Below, one piece after another: positions 27,263 to 38,284 of a stretch of 64,000 bases of DNA. Origin of the DNA: Bacteroidales bacterium. GTDB taxonomy: Bacteria > Bacteroidota > Bacteroidia > Bacteroidales > Bacteroidaceae. The position numbers and the translations under genes are program-made. The DNA is taken from NCBI GenBank assembly GCA_030532685.1, contig JAUNKN010000004.1, positions 53,033 to 117,032 of the forward strand, written 5' to 3'. The notes under the pieces are model-generated. The model had not been told where the DNA came from and searched no databases. It saw nothing but the letters and a program-made list of their open reading frames with translations. The stretch's first letter is position 1. Every line of letters starts with the position of its first letter.

Positions 27263-29104
27263 TTAGCGTTTACGGGAAAAGATGGGAGAGGATGCAATTC
27301 GATCCTTGCGGAGCTGAGCGCGCTGCTTGTCGTAGCGGGCAAAGTCGCGGCGAGCCAGTGCAGCGGTGTCGCGCAGACGATTGGCATCGCGGTTGCGTGT
27401 GGCACGAATCATGATTTGCTGATTGTCCCACTCGTAGATGGTCACGGAGAGAGTTTCCTTCTCGTTGAAGAAGTAGAAGTAGTTTTCTTCCGTTCCGATG
27501 AAATCGAAGCCTTCCTTCTTCATCAGTTCCACAAACTCCTTGGTGATGCCTCGTTGTCCTGTGGGCGAAACGAAGAAGATGCGGTTGAAGTTGCCCTCGG
27601 TGGTGTAGCCCTCTGCGCGATAGATGTCGTCGAGGAGGTACTTGTACTTCTCGGGATTGGCGCCTTTTCGCTTGTAAGTGCCATCGGGGTTCTTCTCATC
27701 GTCAAAGAGGAAACCATAGTCCCACTCCGTCACCACGTGATACTTGATGCTGGAGATGTAGGGATCGTTGTTGCGGAAGAAGTAGAACCAGTAGAGATCG
27801 GGGTCAAACCAGAATTGCTTTTCGTGGAAGGTCGATCCGCGTTTGATTTCGCGTTCGAAGAGTCCGCCAGGCAGATAGTGGCCTTTGCCCTGCTTGGTGT
27901 TGGAGTCGTACTCGTCGATGATGTATTTCATCTTGATCTTTCCTGCAAAAGGCTCTCTGACGATCTCTCCGCTCTCGCTGAAGAGGGGTTCGCCACCGAG
28001 GAAGTTCATTTCTTCCTTCAAGGGGAAGACGTCGAAGGTGGGATAGCTACCGCGCTGCTCGATGCCTTGGCTCACGAAGATACCGGCTCCGTTTTCGCCA
28101 AAGTCAAAGATTTGCGCCACAAAGCCTTCGCCCGTTTCGGTGTCTTGGGAGTACTGTGTGATGCGCTGCGTGAGGTCTTTGCCCTTCTTGGGAAAGCCCA
28201 TTTCCTTCATAAAAGCGTCAAACTCGGGATTGTCGATGAGGTTCTTGCGATCGCGATAGAGCACCCAGGCCTCGTTGTAGAGGTCTTGGTTGGGCGTTAC
28301 GTATTCGTAGCTCACGAGCGCAGCAATGGGGCTGGCCAGTTCGAGACGATAGATGCCCTGGTCGGTTCGGTCGGTGGGCAGTTGTCCCAGTCGGCCCACG
28401 CGGCTGTTACGTTGATACTCATAGGTCAGCGCTTGGTTGAGCGTTACGGTTTTGCCGATCATGGGCAGGACGTAATAGAGCTTTCCGACCTGAGAAACGC
28501 GCAAGGTTTGCTTGGCCGTGAGGCTCTTGATGTAGACCACACCAGTGCGAGAGAGACGCTCGGTGTTTTCCTTGGCTTCGATCAGAAGGCCGTGCTCGTC
28601 TTTGTCCTTCACCAGCAGCCAGTCGGCGCCCTCGGCCACCTCGACTTCGATGGCTTCGTTGTTGGAGAAAAAGTCCACTCGGCGTGTGCCGCCAGCCGCA
28701 GGGAGATTGGAGAGCGTAACGACGCCGTCCTTTCCGCCGATCAGCTCGAGCTGAATATCGGCAGGGATTTGTTCGATCGTGATTTCTTTCTGCACATTGC
28801 CCGAAGCGATCACGATGTGTCCCACGCGGCGAGTGGCGATGGTGTTTTCGTCCACGACCACTCTGAGGTTGTTGTTTTCCTTGGAGAGTGTGAGCCACTT
28901 TCCCTCTTCGGCCGAGAGATAGGACCAGTCCTTGGCGTTGGTTTCGATGGAAATCAAGCGCTCTTCACCAGCACGGGGCACCACGATACTGCTTTCTTCC
29001 ACTTCCAGCGAGATGTCCTCGGCCAGATCGTTGCTCTGCACGCAAGACATGGGCAGCAGGGCGAGTAGGAGAAAGGCAAATAGGTATTTGATTTGCTGAA
29101 TCAT
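27263..29104 (-). CDS. BACON-type surface lipoprotein A
   Basis: 613 residues with lipobox ALLPMSC (Cys 21). Two BACON-like domains (about 30-113 and 115-205) end in KLYYVLPMIGKTV, as in lipoprotein B (YYMLPII). The C-terminal 400 residues contain two copies of a helix-strand module: NPEFDAFMKEMGFPKKGK (about 305) and TKEFVELMKKEGFDFIG (about 527), the second followed by NYFYFFNEKETLSVTIYEW. The last 40 residues are Arg/Asp-rich. It is probably outer-membrane anchored and surface-exposed. It is 12 bases after the PorV-like barrel gene and belongs to the protease operon. Function unknown. Confidence 0.72.
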   Translation of the reverse strand: MIQQIKYLFAFLLLALLPMSCVQSNDLAEDISLEVEESSIVVPRAGEERLISIETNAKDWSYLSAEEGKWLTLSKENNNLRVVVDENTIATRRVGHIVIASGNVQKEITIEQIPADIQLELIGGKDGVVTLSNLPAAGGTRRVDFFSNNEAIEVEVAEGADWLLVKDKDEHGLLIEAKENTERLSRTGVVYIKSLTAKQTLRVSQVGKLYYVLPMIGKTVTLNQALTYEYQRNSRVGRLGQLPTDRTDQGIYRLELASPIAALVSYEYVTPNQDLYNEAWVLYRDRKNLIDNPEFDAFMKEMGFPKKGKDLTQRITQYSQDTETGEGFVAQIFDFGENGAGIFVSQGIEQRGSYPTFDVFPLKEEMNFLGGEPLFSESGEIVREPFAGKIKMKYIIDEYDSNTKQGKGHYLPGGLFEREIKRGSTFHEKQFWFDPDLYWFYFFRNNDPYISSIKYHVVTEWDYGFLFDDEKNPDGTYKRKGANPEKYKYLLDDIYRAEGYTTEGNFNRIFFVSPTGQRGITKEFVELMKKEGFDFIGTEENYFYFFNEKETLSVTIYEWDNQQIMIRATRNRDANRLRDTAALARRDFARYDKQRAQLRKDRIASSPIFSRKR

Positions 29105-29116
29105 AACGTAGAAGTT

Positions 29117-30064
29117 TTAGAAAGCCACTCCGAGAGAGAGAGCAACTTGGGGAGAAATATTTTGGTTGTTCGGCAAAACGAGGCTCACATCGGTGCGCAG
29201 CATCTTGTAGCGTGCGCCAAGACCGAGAGAGAGTGCCGACAGGCCGTTGGTGTCATGGAAATAGCCTGCTCGCAGCATGGCCATTTGTCGGTAGGCATAT
29301 TCGGCTCCCACTTGCAGCCGTGTCGAAGCGGCTTCGCTGGGTGTCAAGAAGTGTTCGGCGCTGAGATTGGCCTTCACGCCATGCAGCGAACCTGCGTGGC
29401 TCACTTCTGCCCCCAAGCCCACAGCACTGGGGGGCTGCACGCGGCTTCCTTTCTTCAGATAGGAGAAGGAGGGGCCGAAGTTGCTGCCTTTGGCCGTGAG
29501 GACGTAGTGGAGGTCTTTGTCTTGCCAACGGAAGCTGTTGCGGTAGGACAGACCCAAGCTGGCGGCATAGGTGGCCACGCCTCGCATCTGATTGGTCGCG
29601 ATGTACGAGCCCATGGCGTAGAAGGAGAAAGCCCCCGTGCGCAGTGCATAGGCCACATCCACGGTTTGGTCGTAGAGCAGGCGCGTGCGGCGTTGGCTTT
29701 CGTTCGAGCTGATGTCGGCTTGCCGCAGTCCGCCATAGTAGCGCGTGCCGAGCATCCAGGCGTGCCGTCCTTGTCGCCAAGTGGTCGCACCGCCCAGACC
29801 AGTGAGCGTGCTTTGGTTTTCGTCTTTCAGGTTTTGGCTATGGTAGTACAGGCCTGCTTCGAAGTGTCCCTTTTGGTAGAGAGCCGAAGTGGGATTGCCG
29901 TAGAGGTAGAGGTGGTGGCTCTCGCCGTAGTGATTGCCGCCCATGGCCACGGAGGCCGCTTCTTGGCCTTGCGAGAGGATGGGCAAGGCGCGTTCTTGTT
30001 GCGCCCAGAGCCCAAGACTGCTGCTCAACAAGGCGAGAGAGAGGGTGAGATGTTTGCTGTTCAT
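29117..30064 (-). CDS. PorV/PorQ-like outer-membrane beta-barrel protein
   Basis: 315 residues with a signal peptide (MNSKHLTLSLALLSSSLGLWAQ). The mature start has AASVAMGGNHYGESHHLYLYGNPTSA, the A-x-GG...NPA pattern of the PorV/PorQ family, followed by alternating amphipathic strands and a C-terminal strand ending in Phe (SLGVAF), as in barrels inserted by BAM. PorV (LptO) shuttles T9SS cargo and acts in C-terminal signal removal; PorQ is a related T9SS protein. This copy directly follows a predicted T9SS cargo gene (23 bases) and precedes two lipoproteins (12 bases), suggesting a cargo-dedicated barrel. It could instead be an unrelated small barrel of the same fold. Confidence 0.65.
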   Translation of the reverse strand: MNSKHLTLSLALLSSSLGLWAQQERALPILSQGQEAASVAMGGNHYGESHHLYLYGNPTSALYQKGHFEAGLYYHSQNLKDENQSTLTGLGGATTWRQGRHAWMLGTRYYGGLRQADISSNESQRRTRLLYDQTVDVAYALRTGAFSFYAMGSYIATNQMRGVATYAASLGLSYRNSFRWQDKDLHYVLTAKGSNFGPSFSYLKKGSRVQPPSAVGLGAEVSHAGSLHGVKANLSAEHFLTPSEAASTRLQVGAEYAYRQMAMLRAGYFHDTNGLSALSLGLGARYKMLRTDVSLVLPNNQNISPQVALSLGVAF

Positions 30065-30087
30065 TGTATTGCGAAGAGGCTTTGCGC

Positions 30088-32922
<2,835 letters not shown>

Positions 32923-33011
32923 GATGATGGGGTTTGTATAGTATTGAAGTGTGAATTTAATGCAGAAGAAGGAGGAGCGCAGAAGGGAAGAAGGCGAGTG
33001 CTACTTGCCGT

Positions 33012-33068
33012 CTAAAAAAATCTACAAGGAAACTAAGTAGTGCTTAGTTCCTTTGTAGATTTTTTTAG
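33012..33068 (-). terminator. Long hairpin after the TonB-dependent receptor gene
   Basis: Left arm CTAAAAAAATCTACAAGG, right arm CCTTTGTAGATTTTTTTAG, continued inward by AACTAAG/CTTAGTT; about 26 bp with two mismatches and a 5-base loop. It is 120 bases past the receptor stop and has long T-runs on either strand, so it can insulate the receptor from the protease operon. Confidence 0.7.
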
Positions 33069-33188
33069 TTCCTCGCCGAGCCGTGTTTAGCTCGCAGTGC
33101 TTGCTTTTTTTCTTCCCTCGCGTTCCGTTTGTGCAGCCTCCGGTTGGGCTGTCGGAGCGAGTGTTGCGTAGCTGTTTGCGGTGAGGCC

Positions 33189-35498
33189 TTATCGCCCCTT
33201 GCTCCACAGGCGGTCGAGATCGACATAGAAGGAGGCAAAGAGTCTGCGCCCATCGGTGAGTGCCGAGGTGAAATTGTTGCGCGTGGGCTTGTAGTTGGTC
33301 AGATTGTCCACGCCCACTTGTAGGGTGTAGGTTTTGCGCCATTTGAAGGCTGCGGTGAAGCGCAGGTTGGAATAGGCATCCTCGACGTTGCGATAGTACA
33401 CGAGTGTGTTGGGGCCCGTAGGCACTTGGATTTCGTGTTCGTATTGTCGCTGGTCGTTGGCGGCTTTCTTTTGCCAAAACACGACCTCGGCCATGTAGCG
33501 TGCCGTGAGGTTGAGGTCGATGTTGGTGTGGCGCCACTTGAAGGACTGGCCGATCGTGGCGGTCAGGGAGTGGGGGCGCACGATGGAGGTGTTGTAGCCT
33601 TGGCCCTTTTGATCCTTGACGGTGCGACTGATGTTTTTCGAGAAACTATAAGAGCTTTGCCAATAGGTGCCGGTGGGCAGCTGTCCGCGCAGCATCGTTT
33701 CCACGCCATAGTAGGTCACGTGCTTGTCGGTGTTCACGCCACGCAGGTCGAAGCCTCCCTTGCCGTTGGGGAAGTTTTGATTTTCGATCAGGTCCTTGAC
33801 ATCGACGCGGAAGGCCGAACCCGAGAAGCTCCAAAGGCGATGGGTGTAGCCCAGTTGTAGGGTGTAGCGGCGACTGGTTTCGGGCTTCAAGTCGGGATTT
33901 CCTTTGTAGAAAAATCGGCCTGTGGGATCGGACACTTCGGCAAAACGCTCGGTGAAGCTGGGGCTGCGGAAGGATTCGGAATAGAGCAGGCGCAAGTCCC
34001 ACTTTTTGATTTTCTGCATCAAGGAGAGGCGTTGCAGGAAATGCCCTCCGAAGCTACTGTTGTGGTCGTAGCGCAGGCCGTAGCTCAGGTAGAAGGTGTT
34101 GCGGAAGAACTTGGCATCGTGCTGGACGTAGGCCACGGCGTTGTTTTGCGCATGCCCATCGCTGTCTTTCAGCCACTGGCTTTTGCCCTGCTCGGCCACG
34201 TTTTCGAGGCCGAGGATGGTGGTGTGCTGAGGCGTGGGCTCCCAGCTGTATTGTGCGCGTGTGATGAGCAGCAGGTTTTGGTAGTCGGAGCGTTGAGCGG
34301 TTTGCTTTGTCGTCTTGTCGTATCCCTCGATCTTGCGCTCTGCGTGGTCCACGGCCACACTGGCATCGAGCGAATGTTTGGGAGCGATTTGCCATTGCAG
34401 GCCGATTTGGCCTCCGCCACTCAGCGTGTTGTAGGCTTGCGTTCGGAAACTGTCGTCCTCGCGTTGCAGATAGATGGACGAGCGCGCGAGGTTCAGCGCG
34501 CTGCGCAAGTGCAGGCCTTCCGTGGGGCGGTAGTTGCCCGAGAGGTTGGCGGTGAACTGGTCGGAACTGGGCAAGACAACGCGCGCCAAGGAGTCGCGAC
34601 CGTTGGCCGTTTTCACGGTTTCTTCATAGCCCGTATATTCGTGGTTGCGGGTGTAGGCCGTGTTGAATCGGAAGTCGGCTTTCTTCGTGCCTCGCCCTCC
34701 GTTCAGCTCGTAGCGTTGCTGGTGGGGGAAGGTGCTGCGCAGCCCGGCCTGCAGCTGGAGGGGGCGTGTGGCTCGCTTGGTGATGATGTTCACCACGCCC
34801 CCCACGGAGTTGGACCCGTGGAGGATGGAGCCGCCACTGGGCAGATACTCGATGCGCTCGATGCTATTGACGTCAATGCGCGAGAAATCGATTTGCCCTC
34901 CGCGGCGATTCAAGAAGTTTTCGCCGTTCTTGGCCGAAAGGGGTTCGCCATCGAGCAGGAAAAGAATGTAGCTTCCTCCTAAACCTTGGATGCGCAGCGA
35001 TTGCGTTGCACCGCCACCATTGCGCTGGGCTTCAAATTGCACACCGGGAATGATCGAGGTGAGCACATCCTGCAAAGCTGGCGCCGCCAGCCGTTCTATT
35101 TGTTTGGCGGTGAAGACGTGCGTGATGACGGGTTCGTCCTTCAGGCTACGTGGCTTGCGCGTGGTCGTGACTACCACCTCGTCGAGGTTGGAAAATCGCT
35201 CTCTCAAGCGCACGACGAGCGGTTTGCGCAGTGAGGGAGAAAGCTGGAGCGTTTGCGTCACATAGCCTACCCCACTGAAAGTGAGGCGGCGCAACGAGTG
35301 GCGAGAGGCCTGAGGACAGCGAAACACGCCCTGCCCATCGGTCTTGGCCAGCAGCGTATCGCCCTGCAACACCACCACACCAGCCAGTGGTTCTCCCGTG
35401 TCCTGGTGCAGCACCTTGCCCACAATATCCTGCGCCAAAATCCTGCCGGGAAAGGACAAGCTCAACAGCAACGCGAAACAAAAATACTTGAAATACAT
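33189..35498 (-). CDS. TonB-dependent outer-membrane receptor
   Basis: 769 residues with a signal peptide (MYFKYFCFALLLSLSFPGRILAQ). Order: carboxypeptidase-regulatory-like domain (about 25-95, VGKVLHQDTGEPLAGVVVL), a short linker with the TonB-box-like DEVVVTTTRKP (about 105-115), plug domain (about 120-235, LQDVLTSIIPGVQFEAQ; LPSGGSILHGSNSVGGVVN) and a 22-strand barrel to the C-terminus YVDLDRLWSKGR. It takes up a ligand using TonB energy. The closest style is the siderophore/heme/cobalamin receptor group rather than SusC (no SusD neighbour). The ligand is unknown; no heme- or B12-specific motif was identified. Transcribed from its own promoter (35551..35581). Confidence 0.88.
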   Translation of the reverse strand: MYFKYFCFALLLSLSFPGRILAQDIVGKVLHQDTGEPLAGVVVLQGDTLLAKTDGQGVFRCPQASRHSLRRLTFSGVGYVTQTLQLSPSLRKPLVVRLRERFSNLDEVVVTTTRKPRSLKDEPVITHVFTAKQIERLAAPALQDVLTSIIPGVQFEAQRNGGGATQSLRIQGLGGSYILFLLDGEPLSAKNGENFLNRRGGQIDFSRIDVNSIERIEYLPSGGSILHGSNSVGGVVNIITKRATRPLQLQAGLRSTFPHQQRYELNGGRGTKKADFRFNTAYTRNHEYTGYEETVKTANGRDSLARVVLPSSDQFTANLSGNYRPTEGLHLRSALNLARSSIYLQREDDSFRTQAYNTLSGGGQIGLQWQIAPKHSLDASVAVDHAERKIEGYDKTTKQTAQRSDYQNLLLITRAQYSWEPTPQHTTILGLENVAEQGKSQWLKDSDGHAQNNAVAYVQHDAKFFRNTFYLSYGLRYDHNSSFGGHFLQRLSLMQKIKKWDLRLLYSESFRSPSFTERFAEVSDPTGRFFYKGNPDLKPETSRRYTLQLGYTHRLWSFSGSAFRVDVKDLIENQNFPNGKGGFDLRGVNTDKHVTYYGVETMLRGQLPTGTYWQSSYSFSKNISRTVKDQKGQGYNTSIVRPHSLTATIGQSFKWRHTNIDLNLTARYMAEVVFWQKKAANDQRQYEHEIQVPTGPNTLVYYRNVEDAYSNLRFTAAFKWRKTYTLQVGVDNLTNYKPTRNNFTSALTDGRRLFASFYVDLDRLWSKGR

Positions 35499-35550
35499 AT
35501 CGGCTTTTATTTTGTTTTTATCACATAAAATAGGGGCACAAAATTGAAAG

Positions 35551-35581
35551 CAAAGGTATATCTTCCAATTTCCATGAACAA
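35551..35581 (-). promoter_or_regulatory. Promoter of the TonB-dependent receptor
   Basis: Minus strand: TTG (35581..35579), 20 bases, TACCTTTG (35558..35551). Leader about 46 bases. No cobalamin riboswitch could be recognised in the region upstream. Confidence 0.75.
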
Positions 35582-36102
35582 TACACCATTATTTGTATTT
35601 TCAAATCCTTAAAATACCCACAAAAGGTGAATATTATTTTTTGGAGAATCCATTCTCTGTATTTTTTCTCGCACTTTAACACCGCTCATCGCTTGCTTTC
35701 GCACCTCTGTTTGAGAGGACAGTACAAAAAAGCATAATCCCCTCATTATCAGCAGCGTTTAGAAAAACAGGGGCCTGCGCCATTCATCGCGCTTGCAGGG
35801 CCTACTGTCCGTTGGAATAATGGTATAAAATTGCATACCCCAAAGCCATCATTATACCTACAAATGGTGAGCTGCTCAACAAGCCCTCCACAAGGCTTTT
35901 CGTCCTTGCAAAATGCGAGAGGGGGGAAGAAAAAGCGAGAAGCTCTGTGCCCTACTTTTGGGCAAGCCTTCAAGACTCCATTCAAAGGCGCTGTTCGTAC
36001 ATTCAAAGGCACCGAAAGTAAAATAGACGCCTTTTAATGTAAGTTCAGCGCCTTTGAATAGAACTTAGGTCGCAACTTACTTTTTTGGAATCCAGCAAAA
36101 AC
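35582..36102. other. Intergenic region upstream of the TonB receptor
   Basis: About 520 bases, AT-rich at its left end (35585..35700), with no gene supported. It holds a GGCCTGC/GCAGGGCC hairpin near 35772 and the nested palindrome at 35980..36059. Short open frames here lack protein-like composition. Confidence 0.5.
35980..36059. repeat. Nested double palindrome
   Basis: Outer arms ATTCAAAGGCGCTG (35980..35993) and CAGCGCCTTTGAAT (36046..36059) are perfect over 14 bp. Inner arms CATTCAAAGGC (36000..36010) and GCCTTTTAATG (36029..36039) pair with one mismatch. The outer and inner left arms are also direct repeats of ATTCAAAGGC. Confidence 0.75.
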
Positions 36103-36138
36103 AAAAAAAGGGCTGTGTCAAAACGCCTGACACAGCCC
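36103..36138 (-). terminator. Terminator of Omp28-like gene 1
   Basis: Perfect 11-bp stem GGGCTGTGTCA / TGACACAGCCC with a 7-base loop, then TTTTTTTG on the minus strand. It lies 90 bases past the stop. Confidence 0.88.
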
Positions 36139-36227
36139 AAAAGAATACTAAAAAAAGGTACAAGGTTGGTTTTTCAGAAGAAGCTTTGCCGCAATGTGCA
36201 AACCCAGCGACAAAGAGAGGGCGAAGT

Positions 36228-38069
36228 TTAACGCAAAACTTTGCGCCCTTCGCGGAGATACACGCCATGAGAGCTGGGTTGGAGCACACGACGACCGCTC
36301 AAGTCATAAATGGCTGGCGAGGTCTTGTGTACTGGAGCTTCGATCCAAGGAAGTCCCGTAAGAATACCAGCACGGAAAGTGTAGCCCTGAGAGGCAGCCT
36401 GAACATTGGGAAGAGCCAAATAGGCACGCCCTTCGATGCGACTCACAAACTCGCCACGAGTGCCCTGTTGCCAATAGAAGCCAATGCCCGCTTGAGCATC
36501 TTCGGCAAGAATGTAGAGTTTTTCGTTGAAATGACGCATACGAGCAGGACTCAAAGCAGGATGGAGCAAATGGCCTTCAGGAAGAGCAGCCGTTGCCACC
36601 CCATCGGGAGCTGGAGAGAAGGTGAGGGAAGTGCCTGGAGCTCCCTCGACTAAGAAGCCTGCATTGGCAGGAAGGTGCTGCCCCTCGGTGGCAATGGTTG
36701 CCAAGCGTAGCTGTCCATGATTGGCTGGCAAAACCGACGAAACGCGTGCACCCGGCGGAACTGTAAGAACGCGCGATGTGGCCAGAGTTGCCATGCCGGA
36801 TTCGCCCAGTTCGAGACGTACGGATTTATCTTTGGTAGAGAGCACGACGGGGGCACTATCGGCATTGACAATGCGACGAGTGCGCGTGTTGATGAGCATC
36901 ACCACGGCAGTGAGCTTGTTTTTGTCTTGAATGATATGCTCATTGGAAATTTCATAGCTCTCCGTACGGCTCACATCGAAAGCGTGCTTGTGGGAATAGG
37001 CAATACCTTCCTGATAGTTGGCGGGAAGCGTAGCCTCGTCGCCTCTCAGCACGTCGGTGGCACGCACTACGGTGTGGTCAAATTTGATGGCTACGCGGCT
37101 TGCAGCTTTGAAAAATTGAGGGATAAGATGCTCATAGTATTTGTTGCCAGAGTAGTTATTCAGCTGATACCAATAATAAGAATTTCCCGTAAGACCATCG
37201 GCGGTGAGCACATAAGCTAGACGATAGGGGGAGTCTGTACCACTCATGCCAAAGGTTGTGTTTGTTTCAATGTTTACCCTATTGCTTTCGGGATCGTAGG
37301 TGGCTTTGGATATTTTGATAGCAGCCTCGGTCACGACCTTCTCTTCGGCTTCAATGTCCAAGAGCAAACCGTAAGGAGTGCCTTTCTTGTAGTCTTCTCC
37401 GAGTCGAACGTAGCTATCCTTGTAACGATTGACCCGAACGGAAGGAAAGCCTTTGACATAGGTGCCCACAACAGACGAATAGGCAGGAGAGCGCATCACA
37501 TCCCTGTGGACATGCACAGCAAGAGGAATGACACGATCTTTGAAATCGCGGCCCAAAATCTCCATCGCTCCGATGGCCACAGGACAATAGCGACACCAAG
37601 TGGCAGTAAAATCCTCGACCACGATTTTACGCTTGGCACTTTGGGAAATCACGGCCAAGAAGCCCGAGGCATAAGCCTGTGAGAGGTCGGCTTCGTTCTT
37701 CTGGTCGTTGACACTCTTAATGCGCAGCGTGAGACGTCCAGAGCCCGACTTCTTCATAGCAGGAATGGGGAGGCTCAACCTGGTCGTTTCGCCCTTGTAA
37801 CTAAGTGGAAAGGGCAAACGATAGACCCACTCGGAACTGGACTTACCCGCAAACTCGTAGGTATAACCTATGGAGTGCACAGGTTCCGTGCCTTGATTGG
37901 TGATTTCGACGGTAGCATCAAAGGCCTTTCCGATAAGCACGACTTGCTCGCTAAAAGAGCTATGAGCCGTTACGGCATAACGGTGAGTAGAAGTTTGCGC
38001 AAGAAGAAAATCGGCTTTCCCCAAAAGGAGGGCGAGAGCAAACGAGAAGAGGAGGAAGAAACGGGACAT
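36228..38069 (-). CDS. Omp28-like secreted protein with thioredoxin motif, copy 1
   Basis: 613 residues, signal peptide ending at LLAQ (about residue 25). After an N-terminal beta domain (about 30-130) comes a thioredoxin-like region with VEDFTATWCRYCPVAIGAM, a CxxC pair near residues 158-161, then a long C-terminal beta-rich half. The C-terminus IYDLSGRRVLQPSSHGVYLREGRKVLR has the D-L-x-G-R-R-V...G-V-Y-x-x-x-G-R-K-V pattern found at the end of many Bacteroidales secreted proteins and related to T9SS type-A signals. It resembles the Omp28 family. It is a tandem paralogue of the gene at 38285. A role as an extracellular thiol-disulfide enzyme is possible but unproven. Confidence 0.78.
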   Translation of the reverse strand: MSRFFLLFSFALALLLGKADFLLAQTSTHRYAVTAHSSFSEQVVLIGKAFDATVEITNQGTEPVHSIGYTYEFAGKSSSEWVYRLPFPLSYKGETTRLSLPIPAMKKSGSGRLTLRIKSVNDQKNEADLSQAYASGFLAVISQSAKRKIVVEDFTATWCRYCPVAIGAMEILGRDFKDRVIPLAVHVHRDVMRSPAYSSVVGTYVKGFPSVRVNRYKDSYVRLGEDYKKGTPYGLLLDIEAEEKVVTEAAIKISKATYDPESNRVNIETNTTFGMSGTDSPYRLAYVLTADGLTGNSYYWYQLNNYSGNKYYEHLIPQFFKAASRVAIKFDHTVVRATDVLRGDEATLPANYQEGIAYSHKHAFDVSRTESYEISNEHIIQDKNKLTAVVMLINTRTRRIVNADSAPVVLSTKDKSVRLELGESGMATLATSRVLTVPPGARVSSVLPANHGQLRLATIATEGQHLPANAGFLVEGAPGTSLTFSPAPDGVATAALPEGHLLHPALSPARMRHFNEKLYILAEDAQAGIGFYWQQGTRGEFVSRIEGRAYLALPNVQAASQGYTFRAGILTGLPWIEAPVHKTSPAIYDLSGRRVLQPSSHGVYLREGRKVLR

Positions 38070-38146
38070 GTATTAGTAGTATAAGCGGTGAACAAATGAA
38101 GAAACGCAAATGCTGAAAGGTAGCTCCTTGCCAACAGAATGCTGCG

Positions 38147-38178
38147 CGAAGTTACAATTTTCCGGAATGGTTCGCCAA
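38147..38178 (-). promoter_or_regulatory. Promoter of Omp28-like gene 1
   Basis: Minus strand: TTG (38178..38176), 21 bases, TAACTTCG (38154..38147). The surrounding GCTGCGCGAAGTTACAATTTT is almost identical to the region upstream of copy 2. The -7 box is the TAnnTTCG variant also used at 43192 and 55999. Confidence 0.55.
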
Positions 38179-38284
38179 TAATTCTCCTCTAAGTTTAAGC
38201 CGATGCCTTTCTTTTTCCTGAAAAAAGCGGCCGCACTCTCCCACACTCACGAAAAATCTACGCTCACCAAAAGGGCAATAAGGT

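Noticed and set aside
35749-36012. 87-residue minus-strand frame upstream of the TonB receptor
   Set aside because: Overlaps the nested palindrome and lacks protein-like features or expression signals.
35582-36102. Possible cobalamin riboswitch upstream of the TonB-dependent receptor
   Set aside because: The B12-box and the expected helices could not be recognised, and the mapped promoter lies only 53 bases from the start codon, leaving no room for a riboswitch in the leader.
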